A stretch of 64,000 nucleotides of DNA from Asparagopsis taxiformis (lineage: Eukaryota; Rhodophyta; Florideophyceae; Bonnemaisoniales; Bonnemaisoniaceae), in the NCBI GenBank assembly GCA_030407315.1, contig JALQPE010000337.1, positions 1 through 64,000 of the forward strand, written 5' to 3'. Shown piece by piece: positions 11,495 through 21,404 of this stretch. Both the position numbers and the translations under genes were made by a program. How positions within the stretch are numbered: the first letter of the stretch is position 1; each line of letters begins with the position of its first letter. The notes beneath the pieces are model-generated. The model was not told the DNA's origin and did no database searches. It was given only the letters and a program-made list of their open reading frames with translations.

Positions 11495-12856
11495 ATGCTT
11501 CCTCTCGCTCCAAACGACGTTATAGAAGTTCAATGGGAACTTCGGCCGTTTGGGAGGAAACGAAAAATTGTGTGGTGGTCTGCAATCGTCAAGGAAATTA
11601 CTCAGGTCAAGACCGAAACAGACCCATTCCTCCATGCATTGCTCGAATACAAAGCTGAATATGGTTTCGACTCTACCCTTTCTCAAGTCAAGATTTCAGA
11701 TCGTAACGAGCTCGTCGACAAGGATTCCGGAAGGGTTCTCCCGTGGCGAAGTGGTGAGCTTCGCAGTATGGACTCACCTGCATCCCCAGCAGAGAGAGAC
11801 CCGGACTACGGCATTGACCACACTCGCCACCGCCACCGCGGCATCCTTCAAGATTGCACTGCGGATCAAATGAAGAAGACCATAGCAGAAATGCTGGCAA
11901 GATTGGAAAAGCTGGAGTCAGCTGCCAAACATCCTCTTCCCCCTCCATTCGATTCCAACAGCTCCATGACCTCCTCTGCTCTGACTGTATGTAGCATTCT
12001 GTTTCAGAAGCTTGGTGTGTACACGGACAAGCCCCTCTCCCTCCGGATGACAAAATCCGAGCACTCCAGGGGAATGCGACAAACATCGCAAGAAGAAATC
12101 AGAGTACAGGCTGACTGCTCCCTTGCTCAATTCCGCACTATTGCCATTCAATGCAAGGCGAAAGAGAATCGTGATGTTCTCTTCCTGCCGTCCTTTGAGG
12201 ACATCACCTTTCCCTCTGGAAATGAGTCGGATCTTTCCATCATTTTCCCCACCTTTCAGGCACTATGTGACTCCATAGGTACCTCGCAACACGGGTTCCA
12301 GAAAATATTGGTGAAGAGCAGGGCGGAACGCGATGGAGGCAGCTCATCGATTGTCCGAATTTTAGGAAATCTAGTCGACGTTGACTGCTCTCATGATGCT
12401 CCTTCTTCCGCATTTCTCGTCGGCTCATCTGCTTACGTCCTGTCCAGCCCAGACCAACGTATGACAGTTCTTTGCAGAGACTCCTACGAGTTTGACCATG
12501 TCAACAATACATTTTTACATCCCCTATGTCTTAGCCAACTATCACAGTCTAGCATCGTGGACTCTTTCCACCTACGTGATAAGGCTACTGTTACTTATGG
12601 AGCAACGTTTTCGTTACTGTGGAGACGTATTCAGCGCCGAGCTTGTTACAGCACTTTCCAGCCTCTATCAACCGCAGAGACGTTTGGTACACTACATCTA
12701 CGCTTACCTTGCTGTATTTTCAGTGGTACTACTATATGCCAGGAGCTTGAAGACATTGGCTATGAGGCTATCTCTCGTCTTGGCTTCAATGCGGATTCAG
12801 ACACTACCCACCCACCCTCTCCTCCACCTGCCACCTGCAGTCCGGAGCAAAAATGA
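11495..12856 (+). CDS. F3: conserved transposon cargo protein with Tudor-like N-terminus
   Basis: A 453-residue intronless reading frame starting at an ATG, homologous along its length to the 462-residue protein at 45843-47231. The first 80 or so residues (VIEVQWELR..RKRKIVWWSAIV..EYKAEYGFDSTLS) have the pattern of a small beta-barrel of the Tudor or chromo-barrel kind, with the WW pair as possible aromatic-cage residues. This is only a pattern resemblance. The end keeps LPCCIFSGTTICQELEDIG, matching LPACIFSGHTICSELDTIG of the paralogue. No catalytic motif was found. It lies divergent from F2 and convergent with F4. The frame is open although F1 and F2 of the same copy are broken. Confidence 0.75.
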   Translation: MLPLAPNDVIEVQWELRPFGRKRKIVWWSAIVKEITQVKTETDPFLHALLEYKAEYGFDSTLSQVKISDRNELVDKDSGRVLPWRSGELRSMDSPASPAERDPDYGIDHTRHRHRGILQDCTADQMKKTIAEMLARLEKLESAAKHPLPPPFDSNSSMTSSALTVCSILFQKLGVYTDKPLSLRMTKSEHSRGMRQTSQEEIRVQADCSLAQFRTIAIQCKAKENRDVLFLPSFEDITFPSGNESDLSIIFPTFQALCDSIGTSQHGFQKILVKSRAERDGGSSSIVRILGNLVDVDCSHDAPSSAFLVGSSAYVLSSPDQRMTVLCRDSYEFDHVNNTFLHPLCLSQLSQSSIVDSFHLRDKATVTYGATFSLLWRRIQRRACYSTFQPLSTAETFGTLHLRLPCCIFSGTTICQELEDIGYEAISRLGFNADSDTTHPPSPPPATCSPEQK

Positions 12857-13131
12857 TAAAGCACACCTATCCGTAGTTATCCTGTTCCTGGGTATTCCAT
12901 TCTAGAGCTCCTGTGGCCATCAATTTCTAGTAAAGACGGATACCCTCGCCCCTTCCTACTTCGACTATTCCACTACCTGTCTCTGCGCTGTTCCTTCGAC
13001 TTGACACTATCGTCTGACTGGTTTCCTGATGTCTCGCACCTATCTACTTCCATCTATTACAAAATTCACCTCAACAGAAATTTTATTTCTTCATTCTTCG
13101 TCTACTACACCGAAACTGGTTTCATCCGATA
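12857..13131. other. Convergent 3' ends of F3 and F4
   Basis: Short pyrimidine-rich stretch between two genes read toward each other. No gene seen. Unlike the same interval in copy 2, it holds no TACCSGGTA palindrome. Confidence 0.5.
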
Positions 13132-14658
13132 CTACTCCCCTTCATTCTCGATTTCATCATCGACGAATACCTTCACATATTCTGCATCTCCTCCGTCCTC
13201 TTCCATAGACCTGAAGCTCTCCTCCAGCACTGATTCCCCCCCATCGTCTACGTTCAGTTCTTCATATCTATCACGCGATATAGTCAAAACCTCCTCATTC
13301 ATGAACCGACTACTCACCCGCTCCCCGGGAAGAAGCAGTTTCACTGCTTCATTGATTTCCCGGATTTGCGCTCCTTCCACCTCTGTTCCACTTTGAAATT
13401 TCAAAATCGTTCGGAACCCGTATGCAAGTATGTAGATGAATTGCAAGGAGTATTCTGAACGTCGCAGGAACATGTTCTTATCAGAACATTGCGTGTAGGC
13501 GACTGCAAAGTTCAGTGCAACCTCTACTAAATTGATCCTCCTAGTCAAAAACCTCTTGTCCGGTTCTCCAATTATTTGAACTTCGTACTCGACTTTGAAT
13601 AGCATTTCTTTTCGCACTGCAATGAAGTCGCGAAGAATCTTCATATTCTTGTCATCCATTGCTGCACGCTCCGCTGCATTCATTTTCCTCTGCGCCGAGT
13701 ACAGACTTGGAACTGACTCAATGTCCAGCCCACCGTCGTGCAAATGATGCTCCATTCGGACTGAACCTTGAAACCCACTGTATAGAACGAATCCAAGATC
13801 TCGGATGAACCGGTTTCGCACATGATCTCTGGACTTGTTCATAAACCCGGTCACTGCTGTGAGTGCCGATTTCGTCACAGTGATGCCTACCTCCTTTCTG
13901 TGCAACGGCCCATTGTCTCCAACCTTTCTTCGCTTCTGCTTTCGAGCGGCCCCATCACTTCCCTCGGACGTCCCATGCATTCCATCCATGCGAGCAGAGT
14001 CCGTTCCGCGAATTGTCTCCTCAATGGTCCCGGTAGTCACATACCCCCGCGCCCTCCACCGTTCGATACCTTCCGACGTTCCATTGGAGCTGGAACGGTC
14101 TCCTCCCTCTCTGAAAGAATTGTTTTGACACGTATTCTTGATTAAAGAGGTCACAACTTGGCAGCGCAATTCAATGTGGTTCCGGCCGGCAAGCGTCCTA
14201 TTGAACACATCCTTTCGCTCATTGCTCTGCCTGGCGAACATCAGCGTATTGATTAGCTGGCATCCGTTGAAATGCCTATCCCTCTTATCCACCATTGCCT
14301 TCGTGTACGTTGGAACAACAGCACACAGCACAGCACACACCATTTCGAACGTGAACGATTTCTCCGCATCCTGCGCAATGCGGAGACGTTCCCTGTCCTT
14401 CTCGGAGGCGATCTTCTTCGGATGTCCTTGTCCCTGGCTCAGAAGCCCATCGACGATGCTCTTGACCTCCTGCATATCGGTGTTTAGCATGGAGACAGTC
14501 TTGGCGACATTTCCGAGAGTCTCGCGTAATTGAATGGTGCTCTTCTCGACGGCATCCATTTTATCACTCAGGGCTTTCAACTCTGCAGTGATGTTCGAAA
14601 AGCCCTCACGCGTTATTTCGGAAAATGCGGCGATGCTTACGGAGGTTTCGGGATTCAT
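13132..14658 (-). CDS. F4: conserved transposon cargo protein with N-terminal coiled coil
   Basis: A 508-residue frame from the ATG at 14658. An upstream in-frame GTG extends the frame to 14712, but the ATG aligns with the first residue of the paralogue at 49360. Residues 10-80 are a likely coiled coil (ITREGFSNITAELKALSDKM with heptad spacing). The conserved middle includes KDRERLRIAQDAEKSFTFEM and the hydrophobic VCAVLCAVVPTY, then a basic QKRRKVGD stretch that could be a nuclear signal. The C-terminal half keeps FLRRSEYSLQFIYILAYG, and the end is acidic. No known enzyme motif was recognised and no function is assigned. It is the last gene before the right subterminal repeats. Confidence 0.72.
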   Translation of the reverse strand: MNPETSVSIAAFSEITREGFSNITAELKALSDKMDAVEKSTIQLRETLGNVAKTVSMLNTDMQEVKSIVDGLLSQGQGHPKKIASEKDRERLRIAQDAEKSFTFEMVCAVLCAVVPTYTKAMVDKRDRHFNGCQLINTLMFARQSNERKDVFNRTLAGRNHIELRCQVVTSLIKNTCQNNSFREGGDRSSSNGTSEGIERWRARGYVTTGTIEETIRGTDSARMDGMHGTSEGSDGAARKQKRRKVGDNGPLHRKEVGITVTKSALTAVTGFMNKSRDHVRNRFIRDLGFVLYSGFQGSVRMEHHLHDGGLDIESVPSLYSAQRKMNAAERAAMDDKNMKILRDFIAVRKEMLFKVEYEVQIIGEPDKRFLTRRINLVEVALNFAVAYTQCSDKNMFLRRSEYSLQFIYILAYGFRTILKFQSGTEVEGAQIREINEAVKLLLPGERVSSRFMNEEVLTISRDRYEELNVDDGGESVLEESFRSMEEDGGDAEYVKVFVDDEIENEGE

Positions 14659-15180
14659 CTTGACCTTGCAATTGGAGTTTGCTAAAAGGAGAATTGCTTT
14701 GAAGGATGTCACGCTTAGTACAGCAGTGTTGTAGCAAATATCATTTCAGTGGATGCATCCATCCTGGTCTACTCTACATAATAATAATGCTTCCCAGTGC
14801 TCCGTAACGGTTATTTTTCATAATTTAGTGGTGGATGGTGCGTATTCTTTCCTTTGCCACCACCCACGTCCTGTGCATACCACACCTCGCTACCAGACTG
14901 ACGTCTCCTACTAGACACTTTCAATGCAAAGATAGATAGGTATAATTTGAAATGCTAAACTCAACATATTATAGCTACTATGTACATTCTCTCCTTACGG
15001 TGAGACAAACCAGATATGTTCTGTTCTCCCAATCTTCCTTTCTCCAACATCCTATTCAGCATCTAGCTTCCCCGCACCCAACTATCTGTAAAGCACCATC
15101 ACAATTAATATAGTCGTATACCACACACCATTCCAATATTTACCTTCACACCAACACTATGCTCCATATTTCCTCTAAGT
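14659..15180. other. Non-coding upstream of F4, no gene seen
   Basis: About 520 bp between the F4 start and the subterminal repeats. No coding sequence recognised. It probably holds the F4 promoter. Confidence 0.45.
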
Positions 15181-15540
15181 CCACTCCACCAGACAGTGTT
15201 GTCAAACAATGCACGGTACTACCCGCAGACAATACAATTTGCTATCTACACTACTGTCTACAGATTTCCCCAGACAGTGCAGTAATACAGTACAATGTAT
15301 TGTCTCAGACAGTAAAATGTACTGTCTGCACATACTGTCTGGCGGCAACACTTCCGGACAGTAAAATTTACTGTTCTGGACAGTAAATTTTACTGTTTTT
15401 GGTACTGTCCAGATTTCGTGCCAGTTTACTGCTGCAGCAGTATTCTGAAATTTCCAGACAGTAAATTTTACTGTCTCCGCGCACTGTCTTGGCCAGACAG
15501 TAATTTTTACTGTCTCAGACAGTAAATTTACTGTCTGTTT
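15180..15540. repeat. Right subterminal repeats of transposon copy 1
   Basis: A dense cluster of short palindromes of the type GACAGTAAATTTACTGTC, in both perfect and damaged forms (for example near 15310-15335, 15355-15372, 15378-15395, 15457-15472 and 15495-15537). Subterminal clusters of a short motif are typical of CACTA elements, where they bind transposon-encoded proteins. The motif differs from that of copy 2 (GGCAGTA..TACTGCC) at one symmetrical position. Confidence 0.85.
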
Positions 15541-15541
15541 T

Positions 15542-15560
15542 CATTCTCAACACCGTAGTG
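15542..15560. repeat. Right terminal inverted repeat of transposon copy 1
   Basis: Read inward, the end is CACTACGGTGTTGAGAATG. It aligns with the right end of copy 2 (CACTACCGAGTTTGAGATT) and resembles the left end of copy 2 (CACTACTGTGTCTGAAATC). Outside it the sequence switches at once to Gypsy-1 integrase coding DNA. Confidence 0.8.
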
Positions 15561-18500
15561 CGGATAGTAGGTAGACGGGGGGGCCGTACACAAACACCCA
15601 GTTTCTGCAAAAAGCAGTGGCAACGTTGAATGATGTAACAGTTTTGAGCGGTACAGTCTTGGTTAGTTTCGAAAAACGGTCAGTGATGACCAATAAGTAT
15701 TTGTTGCCTGCCGGGGTTGGTCTAAGAGGCCCCAAAATATCAATAGCGACAAATTCGAGAGGGGCGGCTGCGGGAAAAAGCTTAAGGAAGGATGCGTGCT
15801 TGCGGAGGTTAATGCGCTCTTTGGCACATTCAGGACATCCTCTTACTGTGGCATGCACGTCCATTGCCATCGATGGCCAATAATATTGCCGGCGCAAGGT
15901 CGAAAACATGCGAGTTCCACCTGGGTGTCCACTCATGCGGTGGAAGTGAGCTAAAAACAAAACACGGGATCTTAAATCTTCAGGTACCACGATCTGTTCG
16001 GACTTGTCAACTGGTGACGTACGTACAAGTAGTCCACGTTTGTCTAGCTTGAAGGGACAGGTAACCCCTTTGTCTATAAGAGCCATTTTTTCACGGCAAT
16101 ACTTGTCAGAGTGTTGAGCATCCACGAAAGTGGTGATCGAAATTGGGGTTACTTCAGGTGATTCCACCGTAAGGATATGTTCCACAACCAATTCATCCAG
16201 TAAGTCCAATTCAATTCCATCCCAAGTATCATCAGCATCTATGGCGGGAATAGTCAGGGAATTTTGGGTTTTTGTGGTCGCTATCGAGTCGTCAGTGATA
16301 ATGAAGCATGGTATCTCCATATCGACTTTAGGGCTCGATTCACCGTAAGTAGGCAAGCGGCTTATGCAGTCGGCGATGGTATTAGATGCTCCTTTGCGGT
16401 ATTGCACAGTAAAGTCGAATTCGAGCAATCTCAGTCGCCAACGTGCCAAGCGCCCACTTGCGTCCGACAAGTTCATCATCCACTTGAGAGCCTGATGGTC
16501 GGTGAACACCTCGAAGTGCGTTCCCTGTAGGTACGGGCGTAGCATATGAACTGCCCAAACAACAGCAAGACATTCTTTCTCGCCCACAGAGTAGTTTTTC
16601 TCAGCTGGCGTCAACGATCGGCTCCAAAAGCCGATGGGATAGCGCTTACCATCTTCCGGGTGAGTCTGCAACAAGCAGCACCCGATTTGGTATTCACAGG
16701 CGTCTGTGTCGACAGAGAAGGGGAGATCGGCTCGAGGGAGACGGAGGATGGGAGGGGAGATAAGAGCGGCTTTGAGGTTAGAGAATGCTTCCCTCTGCTC
16801 GCTTGTGAATGGATTCAATGTCGGGCCGATGCCCTGGCGTACTAGTGCGAACAGCGGTGCCGCAACGCGAGCAAAGTTCGGTACAAATCGGCGATAGACA
16901 TTGCATAGTCCAAGAAACGACCGTAGATGCGTCTGTGTGGTCGGCTCGTGAAACCCCGAGATTGCGTCCGTATTCTTGGTAGCAACTTCAAGGAGGCCGG
17001 GGCGGATAACATGGCCTAAATAGTCTACACTTTCCCTGAAGAAGTTGCATTTGCGTAACTTCAACGACAAACCAGCTCCGCGCAATACGCTCAGGACCTC
17101 GTCGACGTGTCGAATGTGCTCTTCAGTAGATTTAGAGAATATGATGATGTCGTCTAGATAGACTAGACAGGTTCTCCAGCGGTAGCCCGCCAATAAAATG
17201 TCAATTGTCCGCTGAAAAGTTGCTGGTGCATTGCATAACCCAAACGGCATGCGACAGAATCGATAGGTTCCGCAGTGGCAAGTAAAGGTTGTCTTGTCAC
17301 GATCCTCCTCGGCGACGCGGAGCTGCCAATAACCCGCGTTGCAGTCCAGAGTGGTAAACCAGCGTGCATCTCCAAGCTAGTCTAAACACTCGTCCATTCG
17401 CGGCAATGGGTAAGTGTCTTTGACTGTAATATTGTTCAATTTCCTGTAATCCACGCAAAAACGAAGCGATCCGTCCTGTTTCGGCACCAGAACCACTGGC
17501 GATGCCCATTCTGATGAAGCGGGCTCAATAACACCGCTTTGAAGCATATCCTGAACTTGTTTCCGTTCGGCCTCTCGTGCTCTCGGACCTGCCCTGTACG
17601 GTTGACAATAAACAGGCTCTGATCCTTCTTTTAGTTTGATGCGGTGCTCAGTGACACTTATTTCGCCAAGCTGTCCCTGCCACATATCCGAATATTGATC
17701 TAGCATCTCTCGTACTTTTGACTGTATATCGGCGGGCAAATGTGATAAGTCAATGGCATAGACAGTGGATGGAGGATTATCGTTCGACTCGGCTTGTTCA
17801 GTTGATTTTTCTGGAAAAGGCTTGCCTGAGAGTGAGGAAACCGAGGTATGGTGATTGAGAGTAAGTACCACATCTGTAGCTTGTTGATTTCGTAAATGTT
17901 GCGAAAAATCAGTCTCCATCCTTGTTGGGGTGGTTGTACGCTCTGTGCAACTTCCACTTGTACTAATATCAGCTTGTGTGGCCGGAGATACGCTCGGTTC
18001 ATCATTCTCTGTTAGGTTGACGGTGATAATGGTTGCCGGTGCCGGTATTGCGGATCCAATGACTTGGCCTTTCGCAAGCTTTTGCGGACTGGCAGCGAAG
18101 TTTGCCACTCGTACTACACAGGCGACATTTTTTTGCATATGGATTACGCCATTGCTCAGCGCTATTTGGTATTTTGAATATAGCTGGGGATTGGTCTCCA
18201 TGAAGTGGAGACCCGTGACATCAGTTTGCACCAATACATTGACTTCCGTGTGGCTAGGCAACGTTATACTTGCAGCCACACGGATTTTTCCACTCGACAT
18301 CGCAGTTTTACGCATCAGTGGCGGCTGTGTGCATGAATTCCGGGTCGGCGTGTGGAGGGCGCTCTTCCGTGTAATTTTTGCGAGGTCTCCGTTGACAAGG
18401 AGTACCCGCTGGTTTTGGGGTTGAATAGATTCGACGTGCTCGTCCATATAGGTGGCGCCAAGAATGACATCAGCACCTAGTTTCTCCACCACCACAAACG

Positions 18501-18816
18501 GCTGGCGCACGGTATACTTAGCGATAGTTACCGTTAGATAAATTATCCCCAACGTTTTTAGCCTGTGATTAGAAGCGCTGGATAGATTGACGATGCGTCT
18601 CGTTTTGTTGATTTTTGGTTTGGCATCAGCAGGTAATAAATCGGCACGAATTAGGTTCGGACCGGCTCCTGTGTCAAACACTGTGAGTCGGTCGATCTGT
18701 GTTTTTGCTGATAATCCAATTTTTGCGGTCACTTTATAGTTCCAGGCGGACAGATAGCACACATTGCTTTGCTCGTAGCTTTCCAAAGATGTGTTGGGAG
18801 GTAGGCCATACGGCAA
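15561..18816 (-). pseudogene. Gypsy-1 pol (protease, RT, RNase H, partial integrase)
   Basis: The frame runs in the order aspartic protease (VFDTGAGPNLI), reverse transcriptase (from about LDQYSDMW, with MPFGLCNAPATFQ and LVYLDDIIIFS), RNase H (FSVDTDACEYQIG, GEKECLAVVWAVH, TDHQALKWM) and integrase (zinc-binding H..H..CPEC, then VAIDILGPL). A single in-frame TAG near 17377-17379, after DECLD, interrupts the reverse transcriptase; both sides remain in the same frame. The open frame begins at a TTG near 18816, in a different frame from gag, and no ATG close to it is clear, so pol may be made by frameshift or be damaged upstream. The integrase is truncated by the transposon. Confidence 0.85.
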
Positions 18817-18896
18817 TGCCGTGTTTACTTGTGCGTTAAGCCTTTTCGGACTAGGTATGGCTGTAGCGGATGGCCTCTGTAAGGATAACGTGTCAG

Positions 18897-21404
18897 CTAT
18901 GCCCGCCTCTGGGCGTTTTTCGCCGGTGGGTTTGTTGTTATGTCTCCAGCAGTTTTCACTGTGCCTGAAGATGACGGTGGGCGGCGGAAGCGGTGGTCGC
19001 GCCTATTCCCTGAATTTGCCCTTGTCTGGCAGTACCTGGCGTCTTGCGCCCGGTTATCATACGGTGCCTCTTGCGTTGGCCTCGAGTTCTGTGCAGATGT
19101 TACCGGCAATGAAAATGTTGGTGCACGTCCGACTCTGACTAGCCACTGCTTCTGTGAAGGCGTGAGTATTTCGTAGTTAGCCATCTGTATGGCCATGATG
19201 TTTGATTCTGGAAATGAGGTGGAGAGAAGAGGACAGCTTGGCTTTCTGTGCCCAACCGCGAAACAGTCAAAACATATATCTGTTGGTTGGTTTGCATTGG
19301 AGGGCTTCTGGGCTTGTCTGTCGGATGATTTTGGGGCCTCCGACTGGCTGCTGCGGAAAACATCGGAATTGTTATGCCATCCTGTGCGGTTTTGGTTTGG
19401 ATTCCATTGAATGGCAACAGGGGGGAATGGACCAGAAGGGTCTGAATTGACTGCCATTGACTCTGTAGGAGTTTGCTGCATGAAAGCTTCGTAGTCTGTG
19501 TCATAAGAAACAGAGCAACCGTTGGATGGCGGCTCCAATGTGGGTTGTGTGGCGAAGACGGCGTCAGCCGTCATTTCTTGACGCCGTGTCGCCTTGAGTC
19601 TCCGATCCACCCGGTGGGGTGGCATGGGAGCATTTGCATCCACCAACATGGCTCTATGAGCCCGGTCCTGTGTAGCCCGCCTTGGGGTATTTGCAGACAA
19701 CAACGCACGATTAGAGTCACCAATAGCCTGTGCACGTTCCACACACTCCGTGTAGGTCATTTGCAACTCCGCTCCCCTAGCTGCTTGTAGAAGTGGCCTA
19801 ATATCACCCCTCACACCTCTAATAAACTTGGTTATGAGCTGTTGCTCAGAGTACACGTTACCACATACCCTGGCTTTGCGACGCAAGCGAGTACCATACG
19901 TCATTTCGTCCTCATTAGCTTGCTGACGAGTCGCGTCAAGTTCGGCAACAGCCTTATCAATATATATGTCCTTGGCGTACGTTCTTAATAGGTGTTGAAC
20001 TGCTTGCGAATATAAGTGAAATCCGCCGAGCTGTTCGGTGCCAAGATCAAAGTGCGCTAAATAGTTTTCCCTTGCATCCCCTTCAAGAAAAGAGGGTAAT
20101 AATAGCATCGCTGCACCTTCGCTAATATCATTTTCATCACATTGGCGTTTAAAGACAGCCAGAAACTCTAGAATTCCGATTGGGGTGCTGCCGTCAAACT
20201 TACGCTCACTAATCGAGTGTGACAGAAGCCTCCTGTATGCCCCAATATTGGCAGTAACAGTTCGGTCGACTCGAGCGTCGACGTTGCGAAGGCGATAACG
20301 CCTGTAAGATAGCACCCTGTTAAACTGTGTGTCTGATGAGCACAGCTCTTCTAGATCCCGTTCGTGAGGTCCCTTCCACACATGACCGCGTCGATTATGC
20401 GACGGATCATTTTCGCAATCAGTGCAGTAGCATTCCGGTAAAATAACCCTCATTTTCGGATTGCGTTCGTGGCGGTGTGCACGTCTATTCGCCATCCCCA
20501 AGCGTGTCATAGGCCGTTCTCTGTTGTCATCTGAACTTGAAGAGTCCGTTCCCAGTGTATCAAACGATTTGAGTGTTTCTTTCGGGGCGTTTTGCATGGG
20601 TACCGTGATATTTTTAGCTATGCCATCCACCCGCTGACTCAACTCGATTACCTTGGCTTGTCCATCCTCCAGTGAAGTTATTTTCGCCTGTGCCTGATGT
20701 AGCGCATTACTCAGTGCAGTCACATCATCAGCAATGCGATCGACTCGTTCGACAGCAGGTACTTCAGACATATACCTGTCCATTAAGCCGTGTACTTCCG
20801 TCTTGATCTGAGCGGATATGTAGTCTTGCACGTGTTGCATTTTTTCCGAAACGACTTCAGTGACGACACGATTTATGTTTTTCTCCAATTGTGTGATTTT
20901 GTCCATTATCCTGTCAATGCCACTTGGGCTAATTGCCGCGGTCACTGCAACGGGTGATCCCGGCAGTTCTGGCGCTGGTGGTGGGGCCGTTGTTTCATGG
21001 TCAATTTGTCGATTAGCTGCACCAGTGGTTGTGGCCGTGTGAGAAAGGGCAGTTTTCCAGATTGGACGTGAAATCGTTCTCGGTATGTTATGACCAGATT
21101 TTTTAGCGTCTGCACGAGGGGTTTCCAGCCTTACGACAGATGGTGTATCGGCGGAAGGGGAAGGAAAACTGGAACCAATTCCCACATGTTCCAGTACCTC
21201 CGAAATTGTCGGATTGACGCGTGAATTCGCGTTAGTATGCGATGGTACCTGTGATTGGCCGCTCACATGACGAGCGCTATCGGATCCTTGGGTGACTCGT
21301 GGGCTCTGCCTTTCACGATGTAGTCGACGGAGTACCTGGGTGCGAGTCTCTCGCCTTGATCCATAACTTGATGGTGCCGTCGATGGGCGGCGCGGGGAGT
21401 CCAT
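18897..21404 (-). CDS. Gypsy-1 gag-like protein
   Basis: An 835-residue frame from the ATG at 21404 (MDSPRRPSTAP). The open frame extends further upstream without an ATG. A helical segment with heptad spacing lies near the first third (IMDKITQLEKNINRVV). A capsid-like region holds RKFDGSTPIGILEFLAVF and a retrotransposon gag-type stretch with QQLITKFIRGVR. A CCHC zinc knuckle, CFDCFAVGHRKPSC, lies in the last quarter. It would package element RNA into virus-like particles. The frame is open although pol is broken. Confidence 0.8.
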   Translation of the reverse strand: MDSPRRPSTAPSSYGSRRETRTQVLRRLHRERQSPRVTQGSDSARHVSGQSQVPSHTNANSRVNPTISEVLEHVGIGSSFPSPSADTPSVVRLETPRADAKKSGHNIPRTISRPIWKTALSHTATTTGAANRQIDHETTAPPPAPELPGSPVAVTAAISPSGIDRIMDKITQLEKNINRVVTEVVSEKMQHVQDYISAQIKTEVHGLMDRYMSEVPAVERVDRIADDVTALSNALHQAQAKITSLEDGQAKVIELSQRVDGIAKNITVPMQNAPKETLKSFDTLGTDSSSSDDNRERPMTRLGMANRRAHRHERNPKMRVILPECYCTDCENDPSHNRRGHVWKGPHERDLEELCSSDTQFNRVLSYRRYRLRNVDARVDRTVTANIGAYRRLLSHSISERKFDGSTPIGILEFLAVFKRQCDENDISEGAAMLLLPSFLEGDARENYLAHFDLGTEQLGGFHLYSQAVQHLLRTYAKDIYIDKAVAELDATRQQANEDEMTYGTRLRRKARVCGNVYSEQQLITKFIRGVRGDIRPLLQAARGAELQMTYTECVERAQAIGDSNRALLSANTPRRATQDRAHRAMLVDANAPMPPHRVDRRLKATRRQEMTADAVFATQPTLEPPSNGCSVSYDTDYEAFMQQTPTESMAVNSDPSGPFPPVAIQWNPNQNRTGWHNNSDVFRSSQSEAPKSSDRQAQKPSNANQPTDICFDCFAVGHRKPSCPLLSTSFPESNIMAIQMANYEILTPSQKQWLVRVGRAPTFSLPVTSAQNSRPTQEAPYDNRAQDARYCQTRANSGNRRDHRFRRPPSSSGTVKTAGDITTNPPAKNAQRRA

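Larger units (their letters stand above)
1..15560 (+). mobile_element. Large CACTA-type transposon, copy 1 (right part only, decayed)
   Basis: This is the right-hand part of a large transposon homologous to the complete copy at 24345-50058. Gene order and strands match: end of F1a(+), palindrome array, F1b(+), array, F2(-), F3(+), F4(-), subterminal repeats, and a TAGTG end at 15556-15560. The last 19 bases, read inward, begin CACTACGGTGTTGAG and align with the right end of copy 2. The element stops inside the integrase gene of Gypsy-1. F1a, F1b and F2 are frameshifted while F3 and F4 stay open. Its left end, and a transposase gene if it had one, lie outside the window. The target duplication cannot be tested without the left junction. 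Confidence 0.85.

Noticed and set aside
14658..14712. Longer start for F4 of copy 1 at 14712
   Set aside because: The codon there is GTG, and the ATG at 14658 aligns with the first residue of the paralogue.
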